Source of the DNA: Camarhynchus parvulus
Lineage: Eukaryota; Chordata; Aves; Passeriformes; Thraupidae
DNA length: 64,000 nucleotides
Assembly: GCF_901933205.1 (NCBI RefSeq)
Contig: NC_044601.1
Location: 30,728,352-30,792,351, forward strand
Direction of reading: 5' to 3'
Positions within the stretch are counted from its first letter, which is position 1. Every line of letters begins with the position of its first letter. Under the pieces are notes generated by a model. The model did no database searches. It saw only the letters and a list, made by a program, of their open reading frames with translations, and was not told the origin of the DNA. The translations under genes were made by a program, and so were the position numbers. This document shows, piece after piece, positions 24,701 to 35,900 of this stretch.

Positions 24701-26846
24701 AAAGCTATGTCCTGATGTAGGTTCACCTACGTATAGGTAATAGATATTTTGATATAAACCTGGAATATTCATATTCCCATCCGGCTGATCTTTAAAGAAA
24801 AGTTACCCTAGTCTGACTGGTCCACTTGGGTCTACACTCCTTTGTAAAGTCTGTATAACAGTGACCTAAGCATTCTATTGTATGCTTTCTTATAATATTG
24901 TCTGGGGAGTGCTGCTGGCCCATCAAATCTTTTTCAGTCTTTCTTTTCCATGCCTACTACTTTCTGCTGAAAATTTTCTAAGAAGACACGTAAAAGAGGT
25001 TTGGGACTTCTTAAACATCACAATTCCCTAGAAGGTCACAGTTTTTTTAGGGAGAATCCCTGGCAAATCTCTCCTCACACTAAAACAAAAAAAAAAACCC
25101 AGCCTCTACTCCTGCATTATCTTCCCAGGAGAGAAACACCACAGGTGCTCCAGAAAATTCCATGTCCCAGGCTACCCCAGTGTATTGCAGGGTATAATGT
25201 TCTCTGAGACATCCTGACAAGAAAAGAGGCCCCACAGAGACTCAAGTGGTACCCCCAAGCTGTGTCTTATTTTACATTTTCAATAGGAGTAACCTGATAA
25301 TTGAGATTTGCTAGACATTTTCAATGTAAATATTTTTGACACTTAGATAGAAGGAGAAGCACCACATCCTGATGCACAGTTTGGAGTTTGATGCACAGTA
25401 ATGCAGTGGAAGTGACGAATTCTCAGGGCACAGGATGTGCCTGAAGAAGATGGTACTGCAAAGGGGAGGTGGTGGGAACTGGGTAGAATAGAATATGAGA
25501 AGGACACTTCATATAAGGTTGCAGTGAGTTCACATGCAATTTGCTCTTTTACCTAAACTCAAGAGGGGACAAAACCACTTGATAACTCCTTAGTTGTATT
25601 TATCTGTATGAAATAACATCTTCTGTTTCTGTGCTACTGTAGCACTTCCAAGAACTAGCAAACTTTGCTAAGCACTGTGCAGATACTTTGCAGGAATACA
25701 ATGCCTGCTGAGAGGGGCTTCTAACCACAGTGGATTTCTGTTTACTTTGTGACTGAACCTGTTTACCTCAACATTTTTTTCACCTTCTGACATGGAAGAA
25801 TATGTTTTCAGTGAACCACAAAGGGACTTAGGATTTTGGGATCTAGTTATTTCTCATTTCAGCTCTCCTGTATTTTATGGTATATGAGAGTAACAAGAGA
25901 GACATCTTGCTGCAGGAAGCAGTACAGTAATCTAACAGAGAATGATATCCCAGGGTTAGGAAGTAAAGAATTTCACATTGTCCAAAGGTTTCAAGGAAGA
26001 TGCAAACATGATTTTGAACCGAGAGATGAATGAAAGCAAGAATGAAAATCTATTTTTGTTCCAATTACAAAACTTAAGCATTTGAAGCAAATTGTACCAA
26101 GAGCATGTTGTTAGCCAGGGATTTGCATGTATAGGCATTTTCTTAGCCCAGCACTACCCACACCTCATGGATGGCTGTGGGGAAAGATACCACAAAGGAC
26201 AGAAACGAAACTGGGCCTTTATGGCAAAGTTGCTGCAGTGACTTCCTTGAAACAATTAACGGTTAGGAGGAGGATGCCTGCTGTTCCACATGTGAAACAA
26301 CAACAGATGGGCAGCGTTATATTTCTCTGATAATAAAATGACCTAATGCTCTATTTAGAAAACTAGAATACTTCTCCTTGACTGTTTACGGATTTTAGAA
26401 ATATCATGATAAGCAAACCCAAAGTTCAAAGCTGTGATATAAAGGACAAGTGGATAAATAATGACCCAAGATGTGTTTGTTACGAAACATAGTGGAACTG
26501 TTGTATAGTTAATATAAACACAGATGACCTTTATTTTTGCTCATTTTTCTTCACTGAAACAGGAAACAGAAGATAATCTTTGTCAACCAGTAGAATCTTC
26601 CACTTTGCTTCTACTTTGGAACTGTGGGGCAGATTACCATGCTGTCTTTAGGAGTATGACAATGCTCCTTTCTTTTCCAAGGACACACTGAAAAACTTTG
26701 AGTTTGAGGAGACAGACATAGATACAATTTTCGGTAATCCAAGGACTGCACCCACTACATCAAAAAGCACACACTCCTATGCTGAAAAGTGGGGCCTAAA
26801 ACTATAACCACTGTGACCAATTCACACTTAAGTGGCTTGTGTATCA

Positions 26847-26889
26847 AATAACCAAGAAAAGCAAATGGAAATAACCAAGGAAAGCAAAT
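26847..26889. repeat. 20-bp direct repeat, 23-bp period
   Basis: The copies at 26847-26866 and 26870-26889 differ at one base (accaagaa versus accaagga) and are separated by GGA. A small tandem duplication. Confidence 0.9.
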
Positions 26890-28574
26890 TCTACAGCAGG
26901 AATTATTTGTGTTCCTTGGCATGAAGAATTTGAAGTTATTCTCTTTGTGAAGGTTAAGATTGATATCCTGCAATATGTTTCTAAAGAGGTTGTATTGCCC
27001 TTCTGCTTTGGTTTTTGGTCCCTTCCTTGTATTGACAACAAGGGACAAAATAATGTGACAAAGAACAGACCTGAAAAATTATTCTGGGAGACTTTGAGTT
27101 CTAATTTTCAAGGCAGATCAGCTCTCTGATCTGTCTGGTCATATGTGCATGGGCACTAGAGTTGGTATAAGGTACCAACAAACAGCTGGGAACAGGGAGG
27201 TAAGGGGGAGGAGCACAGGACCATCTCCTTGTTTTCTACACAGACTTTTACTGCTTTCAAGAAATTCTGAAACTGAGATAAATGACTAATTTATTTCTAC
27301 TACTACAAAGGTGAGGCCTCAGGCAAAAATTGGGTAAATAATTCTGGGAGTTGCTTAAACCCAAAGCATGCCTCAGTCTGTATTCTGAAATTCTGGCAAA
27401 AAACCTGCTGGAAGGTATACATGATTAGCTCTGTTTTCAGTTGGGAGACAGTAGTTGGGGCATCTGTATTCCTTCATAAATTTCTTTTGAATTACTTGAT
27501 TATAGGTACCAAAGCAAACTAGTGGAGTCCCAGGACATAATCCAATTTTCCACCACATGAATCCAGTGCTTTAATATTATTTTTACTCAGAAAGGTGTAA
27601 ATGAGAAACATTGTTATCTAGTGGGACTTTTTCTCAAGCTTGCATTGAACAAGTGCAGCTCCTCCTCCAGGTTTGAAATCTTCCAACATAAGGGTGTAAT
27701 AAGACACTTTGCTTCCTAAATTGGTAGGAATATGCATTAGGCAGGCCAATCAACCCCCTCCTGGGGGCCCTTCAGAAATCCTAAAGCACAATGAAACAGA
27801 GACAATGGACTTGCTGTATGACTTCCATACCGACCTCCCACCACTTCCTCTCTCCCACCAGGCAGGCAGCAAGGGTAAAACAATCCTGCCCTTTCTAGAG
27901 ATGCCAGATATCCTCGAGAATCTTGAGAAAAAGTGGACAAGAAGGCAACATACAGTCAATGGGTGGAAGGCGGATCTGTGTGTGGGACTGGAAATCACAG
28001 TCCAAAGAAAGACACTTTTCTATGCACCAAGAATCAGCAGCTGTCATCTGTGATGCCTTCCTAGGGTGTCAGTTCAGTCAGGCAGACCTCTGCATCACTT
28101 GTGGAGGTCTAGTGAACCTTCAGGCTATAATACCTGCATCTATTTGAAATGTCATGTTCTTGGCCCACTGAGGCCAGATGCAAAGCAAGAGATGAGCACT
28201 CCGTGCCCATCTCAGCTCTGACCAGGAATGAAAGCAATGCTCTTCCCAGGGGGTGGTAGCTTTTCCCACAAGTAGGGGAAAGTGGATCCAGAAAGTGGAG
28301 TTATTGCTTTTGTCCTGATACACACAGCATTGTGTTGGTATGTTTTCATGTTTGCCTGTGTGCATAATAGAACTGCTTCGGCAAGTCAATTCTACTTTTA
28401 TGACAAAATCCACTGAATTGTGAGAAAGTTAATTCTGCCTCACTCCTGTCATCATTAAAATAATTTAAACTATCTGCATAGGGCACCAATTAATCCTTAT
28501 TGGACCAGGCAGACTGTTAACATAAGGAGGATAGGTCCAACAGCGCAGGAATCTGCTAAGACATGAAGTGGATG

Positions 28575-28588
28575 CCACTTTAAAGTGG
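28575..28588. repeat. Perfect 14-bp palindrome
   Basis: CCACTTTAAAGTGG equals its own reverse complement. Each half, CCACTT and AAGTGG, resembles an NKX-type homeodomain half-site. Regulatory use is inference only. Confidence 0.6.
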
Positions 28589-30378
28589 AGGAAGCACTTT
28601 AAAATAAGAATTCTTTGAATGTACCAGTTTCCTGGGTTCTATGTTAACAAATTTCCAGAAAAATAAACACAAACATCTCAGAGACAAATCAGTTCTTGAT
28701 GCAATGGAAAGAAGCTCAATCATTTGACTGTGTTTGCCACAGTGACGTGGGGCCTTAAAGTCATACTAAGCAACCACAATTGCTTCCAGGACAGCAGAAC
28801 CTCCCAGATGAGTAATTCTGCCAGTAAAGATTTGGCCTTCACAGGCTGAAAGTGTCTTTCTCTTAACATTTTCAGTTTCACTAGGTAATGGGAGAAGCAC
28901 AGAAATGATAACAAAAATCCCAACTGAACCTATCTGAAAATGTATTTTTTTATATATCCCAAAATGTCCAGTTCCCATTTGTTTGGTTAAAACCAAAGCA
29001 TTCATTCTCTCTATCTAGCAAAACAAGTAGAAACACCATTCTTCTGTTTTCAAAGAACAGGGTTGTGATGGAGCAGTTTCAAAAGGGGGTGTTTTATTTT
29101 GATGGTGGAATAGGGATCAAAATCCTTGGAAAGCATACTGCTATTTGTGAGAGTTCAAAAATCAAAAACTGAGTCAGCTACTCCCTTGCCCTTCATCCCC
29201 TTCTGTTTTTAAATTAGCCTGAGAAATCATAAACCCACAAAATACTGTTCAAACTTTTGTAGTGGCTTTCAGCTTTTTTACCAGATTGTATTTTAAATAC
29301 CTTCCCCAAATCACAGGTATGAGCTAATTTTTGCCTGACCTTCACCCAGTAACTGGGCCAGGGGAGCTGGACTGCGGAGAGGCATCAGCAGCTTTGGCTG
29401 CTGTGGTGCGATGCAGCTCTGGGTCATTTTGTAACAGTTTGTGTCCTGCGAGAGCTACAATAAAAACACAAGGTGGTGGGAGGAGTGCTGTCCTTTGCCC
29501 TGGATGGAAATTTCCTGTGTTTGTGCAACATCCTTAGCACTATTAACAAAGATAAATGACTATCATTTTTGCAGAGTGTACTCAACTCCTACAGGCTCTG
29601 CAAAGTTTCCTTGTATTTGAGCCTTTACTGATTCTAGATAGTGACCTTCCCCCTTTCAGAGAAAAAGTGGGAAACCAACGATATTTCAGTGAAAGACATG
29701 GGTGCAGTGCAAGCCACACAAATTTTGGGTTTGCAAAACTTTGGTTTGATGTTGGATTTTGCAGTGAATGACCAGCTCTAATGCTATACCAACTTAATCA
29801 AGCCCAGCACAGGCATTTCACAGCACTCTGGGGCAGCTGCTCACTGAGTTATTGAAACTATAACTGCCACTCCCATTGAACAAGATAGTATAGAACTATC
29901 ACTTTCTATAGACTATCACTTTGTATAACCTGAGATCAGCAAAGAAGCTGCATGCTTGCTTCAACAGTAAAATATCAGCTAAAGACTCAGACTGAAGCAG
30001 AAGCATTTTGCTGCCTCAAGAGAAGAGGATCAGACAATCCTAAGATTTTGGGACAAGTGCCTTGTCAAAAGTCTTTCAAATTTAAAAGTAATATTTTGGA
30101 GGCTTAGACCAAGGCACAGGTCAACCCTAAAAGCCCTTCCAGCGGAGTCCATACGTGAGGTTAAACCGCTGCGTGCCGTGTTTATATGAGGAGCATTTGT
30201 TTGCTCTTCTGTGATTTTTGCATTTGAGTTTGCTATAATTAAGTTTGAGCATAGATGGTAATGAGAAATAAAATGTGCTTGAATAGCTTGTAGTCAAGGC
30301 TACAGAAACCTATATAGTGTATTTTATTTTTGTCTTTATTTGAGAAAAAAAAAGTTCACTTGATTCTGATGCGTATTC

Positions 30379-30655
30379 TTAGAATAAGAGAATGATTTAG
30401 GTTGGGAGGGGGGCTATTCCAACCTCCTGTTCAGAGCAACCACCTATTAGTTCAGAACAGGCTGCTCAGAGCTTTGTCAAGTCAGTTCTTGAAAACCACC
30501 TCCAAGAGAGACCTCACAGCCACTCTGTACCCTGCTCTGATGTCTAGTAATTCTTGCAGTTTTTTCCTCCATCCTGTATATCCAGTTACAAACTCTCCTG
30601 TTTCAAATCATGACCACTGTCTCTCCATCTCCTGTAAGCACTGCTGATCCCCACC
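30379..30655 (-). mobile_element. CR1 LINE, old 3' fragment
   Basis: A diverged CR1 in reverse orientation with its 3' tail on the left (agaataagagaatgatttagg). Next come the reversed 3' UTR landmarks: 'ccaacctcctgttcagagcaacc', then 'caggctgctcagagctttgtcaagtcagttcttgaaaacc', then a weakened block ending near the 'catgaccactgtctc' segment at 30608-30622. Several small indels separate it from CR1 copies that I remember, so it is older than the copies at 16.9 and 49.5 kb. The right boundary is approximate. No coding content. Confidence 0.75.
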
Positions 30656-32947
30656 CCACAGGCACTGGGGTGCTAATACATGCCCAAAGTTGCTCCTGCT
30701 CCCGGCTAAGCCGGACACATCCCAAAGCCTGTTTTTGCAGGGGGAGTGCTCTAGCCCTCTCTCAATTGCTTCCATTGAATTTCTTCCACCCAAGTGTTTC
30801 TTGGACATACTTCTATATTTTTAGCCTTGATTTCTCCATTACTCAGACTAAAAAAGGAGAAAAGAGTTGAGAAAAAAGGGAAAGGAAGGGAAGGGAAGGA
30901 ATAAGCATGAATAGAAGTTAAAACCTGGGAAGAAAATGGTACCTCACTTGAAAAAAGCAGGAAAAAAATATAGGCAGAATACAATCTAATCTCCTTTGGA
31001 AAAATTTATCAAATTGGAACAGAGGATGCACTGAATGGCCACATTGCCTCATTTCTTCTACTTAGTAACATTGATCACTCAAAGAGCATCAGTGTAATTT
31101 CATTGCACATTTCCTTCCACATTGCTTCAGAGAAATAAGACTGATAATTTCACAACAGGCTGAACAGAAGGATGGATGGAGCCAGTCTCCTATTATTTCA
31201 TTGTGTGACAGAGTGAGAGATTACCCAATGAATTAGCTCAGTGCTGTGTAGGAAAGCTGGATAACTTTCACTTTGAAATTAAATTCCTAGTGGTTTATAT
31301 GTAAACTACAACTGAATTCCCAAAGAAGGGAGGCAGTTTTTGGTGGAGACCCTAAAATTAATTGAAAAATTGTGTTTCAAAGATCTGTTCCTCAGGTCCT
31401 GACATCAGACTCAGAGCAGATAAATGACCATTCCTGCAACCCAGCAAAGGATCAAGTCCTTATCTTTGTACCACCATATGGGACTCCTGATTTATACCTA
31501 TGATGTGCAACCAATGGCAGATATTTGTGTGTTGACTACTTATCACAGGAAGTTGTAGGTGGCACGGAGGAAAGACAGCTCCTCTTTCCATTGCGCTGTT
31601 CATCAACTAGGAGGCAGTTACATGACTTATTTAGCTCCTATCCCCTCTCTGCTGTCTTTATGGTACCTCACTCCCCTAAAAAAAGACAGAAACTTCACCT
31701 TCTACAGCTTTGATCTTTGCAACAGATGTGGAGGAAACATCAGCACAGGACATCTGAGATCTCAGGAACTACAGGAACACTTGTTTCTCTCAGTAATACT
31801 ATGACTAAAATCTGTCCATGTTTGGTATGGAAATTGTGACTTCTTACTTAGATATAAGCAACATTCCTTAAATGTACTGATATGTTGTAAGTTTCATCAG
31901 AAAGCTGCAAGAATCAAAATGATGAAGCTTTCTGTTTGTACTGAAGTTTCAGTAATTTTGTTTAGAAGAAATCAGCCTGGGATGAGACAAAGAGCCCTTG
32001 CAAAATACATTTGTATCCAGATCTAAAACAGTAAGAGACTTAGGTAAAGGTTTTTTTCTGTTAGTTCCTTTTGTCATTTAACAAATACAGAGAAAAATAA
32101 AAAGTTCTTTTTATCTAGTTGAGAAATGGATAAGTTTTCAGGTGTGCAGACCTTGAGTCCTTGGCTTTAGGACAGAAGTGCTCTGAGTTCTGGATATTGT
32201 TTGTTTCATTTTCCCACTCATTTTGCTTTGCATTGAAGCCCTTTGTCTGCCTTTCTCAGAACTGTCACAGTTGGTTGTTAAGGTGTGTGCTCTGCGCATC
32301 CCGCAGTGCATCATTTACCAATGCTCAACTGTTGCTGATCTGGGAGTGCAAAGCAGCACTTTATCTGTGACACAGATTTCTCCTCTGTTTCAGTGCAAAC
32401 CTGGTGTCCCTACAGCCACAACAGAGAGCTGCTGTTGCAGTTTGTCTGTGAAGAAGTGCTAGCATCATTACCCTCATCTCCTCACTGACTGCCAGGCTGC
32501 TGCTCTCGGTGAACATCTTTGCCTGTGTTAATGTGCAAGGTGTCAAAAGATCTCTTTTTCAGCCCTACAGTTTTCAAGCCCATTCACAGCACTGAGAGCA
32601 CAAAGGTCAGCTTCTACAATTGTACAAAGACTGCCTGTTTGAAAAGAAAGTGCTCTTGATCCTGGTCACAGATCTGCTGTGAAGATGCTTTGCACAGTTT
32701 GCCACTTGGGCTGGCAGAAGAGTACAGTGCAAAGAGAAGACTTGAGTAGCTTGGTGGAGTTCTGCATTTTCATAGAAGCACCAGGCTTAAAATAAAACTT
32801 GTTGAGGAGCTAACCTGTAAGTCTTATTCTCACATTAAATGGAGTCTACCAGAGAGTTCATGATGGGACAATATGAGCAGATGAAGAGATGCTGCTGGCC
32901 AACCTCTAAAGCTGAAACCAGCGGGAAAAATGAAAGAAGCAGTGTAG

Positions 32948-32978
32948 AGTGATGGGTAATTTCCCATCACTTTTTTTG
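32948..32978. repeat. Perfect 9-bp hairpin followed by a T-run
   Basis: The arms AGTGATGGG (32948-32956) and CCCATCACT (32963-32971) are exact reverse complements around a 6-nt loop (taattt), and a T-run directly follows. It has the shape of an intrinsic bacterial terminator, but in a vertebrate genome the T-run could at most act as a Pol III stop. No Pol III gene is visible upstream. Confidence 0.7.
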
Positions 32979-35900
32979 ATGGAGAGCTTTTATTAATTCA
33001 GAAGTGAGTGTAATTGTCTGACACGTTGTTTTCAGATGTTTCTTTCCAGCATATCTCCCATGAAACCAGACCAGGGCATTGTTAAACAGAGCTGTCTCAA
33101 TTGTCAAACAGCAAAATTTGTTAATGGGAAGAAAATCAAAAGAGATATTAAAGAGGTAGAAAGAGAATGTTTCACATTTTCCCCTTTCTTTATGCATTAG
33201 TTGGTAAAAATGCCCACAAACTGTCACACATGATACTTTATCCCAAGGGGTGGACTGACCATGAGTTAACACAGAAATGCCACGATAGTTTATTCTTCAT
33301 ACATCATAAGCACCATCTGCTTTGGCCTTAGGAAGTCTCTAAGAGGACTCATTTACTCATCTGCTACATTTTGCAGCCTCTTATGGCAAGCTGTAGTGAT
33401 TTTTGTGGAGCTAAGCTGAAGTCTGCCTTTGATGCATCCAGTGCAGGGTGATGTAGAGGGGGTGGAAGGTGTCTGAGTCAAGGCTTGTGGCCTGCCAACA
33501 TCCCAATGTCCTGTGCTCTGAACACTAACTCCCAATTCCATTTTGATGTCTTTGCAGGCAGGGATCTGTAGGCACTTAGGAACCACTGTCTCACTGACAG
33601 GCAAAAAGTTTTAGTCTCATAAGCCTGTCATTTTTCCAAATGATGGCAATAAGTCCTAAATCACTGAGATGGTTTAAAAACATTTCTTTGGTTTTCTTGC
33701 TTTGCGTGGTCCATATAATATCACTTTCTTGTGCTTGTTTTTCCAGCACAGACAGTGAATTTGCAAGTTCCTCTGACAGACCTTTAATTAAAAAAATTAC
33801 ATGCAAGTTTGGGCTCTTTACTATGAAATGCTTTTGGTAGATCTCACCATTTTGCTTTTCTCCTTGAGCTTCACTAATGTTAACATATTTCTTGTTCCTA
33901 ACCATTTTTGTTCCTCACCTAGGTGCAGCTCAGTAAAACATCATGCTTAGATCACTTTTCAAGACTGCATTACAGTCTAGAAGAGCCAATTTGTCTTGTC
34001 TAACATTAATGACTGTGTTTCCCAGATGAAGACAAACAGCACAGGTCATTCCTTTTAGTGACACTACAGGAATCAGAAACAACTCAATGGGTCATACAGG
34101 TCCTCATCTGTTAATTTCAAGCTAACCCTGAACACGTGTCAAGAGCTTGCACTGCCTCATTAATACACAGTAATGCTGCCTTGTTTGTCCGGCTCAACAA
34201 AATACAGCTCACATCAAACTGGAAAAAACGAATAAAATGAAAAACACGTCTCAGGGAACGCATTCACTTTCATGTTGAATTTCCCTTCCCAGCTTATGGG
34301 ATGCTGAGTGGAGAGTGAGGCTAGGGAAGAAAGCTGGGACTGAGAGGTGTGGTCTAGAGCCTGTGGGATGCCACAAGAAACATCCATTGCTAGGTCACAA
34401 GTATGTTGTACTGTCCAGATATTTGGTCTTTGTTCTGCCTCATTAAAGTTGCTCTTTTGGAGCACAGTTTGTTGTGGTAGGGTGGATGCATTGTCAAGTG
34501 TCAGACACTCAGGGCAAATGATGGAGAGTCCAAATATGGTATGTGGGTTGTGGAGGGAAGGACTCAAGGAACAGTTTACACTCTATGTAAATTAGGCTAG
34601 CACACCATGGGATCTTTAAAAAAAGAATCATAAAATTACTCATAAATGTACAGAAAGAAAAAAATATTGAGTTTATTTTATTTTAGCATAGTGTAGTTAA
34701 ATTGCAAAGTGTTTAGTCCAGTAATGGATAATGAGGATTTGTTTATAAAGAACAGACATGAAACATTGGTCTAGATTACATTTTAAAAAACACTTATTGC
34801 TTCCTATTGTCCTGAAGTATTTTTCAGCGCTATTCTGATCTGTCAAAATTTTTCTTTTTTTGGATTGGATATGGTCTTATAACATGTCACATTCCTATAA
34901 CACATCCAATAGGGTAAACAGTGCATTAAGCAGTGTTCATCTTCAGGAAGAAGGGACATCAACAATTCTTTAAAAAATTTTATTACTGCAGGTATCATGT
35001 GGCAAGGAGGGGTCAAATAAGTGTATTTATCTGGGCTGAGCTCCACTGAAATACCTGATCCTAACATTCCTTTGTGGCATCTTGAGAGGGTTGTCTACTC
35101 ATTTCTTAGGGCCAGTGAATCATTTCCTCTGCAGTAGCACTTTACTTTCTTCAAAGACTAGGAGATCAAATGTAGTGTGATCAGGTTACTTAAAATTACA
35201 CAGCAAAATTATCCTCTGTATATTTACCCAACATGAAACTTGGGACCAACAACCAAATACTGCAAACTTTCACCATTCAGCCATTTGGAGAGGGATCAGA
35301 GCAGAGTGTCGGGAGGAATAGAATTAGTAGTGAATGGGTACTGGGTCAGAACCTTCTGAATGGTGTGATTTTTCTTTCTTCTATCAGCATATCAGCTTTG
35401 CATTTATCAAGGCTGAAACTTAAGTGTTTGTGCAGTTTTACCTCTCTGAACGTTAGAAGAAATACCTGTGCCGGCTGGAGCTGAAGAAGATTCTGTGCTT
35501 AACAACAAGCATATAACCAAGTTGCATAATTTCTTCCTATATTAAGCTTCCATCTATAAATAGTTTATAAAGTATTAATACATTACTAATAGATATTAAC
35601 CAACAGCGATAAAGTTTGACAAGTTGTTTATAAACACTGGCTTAGAATTAGCAACATTACCTTCCCCTGCTTTGTTTATAGCCATTTACAGCGTAGACTG
35701 ATCATGCCTATAACAAGCTCAAAGACTTCATTAATCACATACTGCTCTTGCAAGAATGTAACTTTAAAATAAAGCTTGGGCAGCTCTTCCCCTTTTCAAT
35801 TCTGCAAGGAAAGAAGCCCCCAGAAGTCAGAAGCTGGTTCTTGTACAGCTCAGTGCTGCACTATAGGCAGTGCCTGGATTGAAAGGGCTTCAAACTTGTT

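Larger units (their letters stand above)
20625..30378. other. Non-coding, nothing recognised
   Basis: About 10 kb without a recognisable gene, RNA or transposon. Short local duplications at 21618-21714 and 26847-26889 and a palindrome at 28575-28588 are listed separately. A run of A13 occurs at 24055-24067. The stretch 23930-24050 is rich in homeodomain- and octamer-like words, but that is only suggestive. Frames reach at most 114 codons (27709-28053) and have no homology that I recognise. Confidence 0.5.

Noticed and set aside
24717..24730. Short inverted repeat GTAGGT-tc-ACCTAC
   Set aside because: Only 6-bp arms; expected by chance in 64 kb.
32948..32978. Bacterial-type intrinsic terminator
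   Set aside because: The shape fits, but the window is clearly vertebrate and no transcription unit leads into it.
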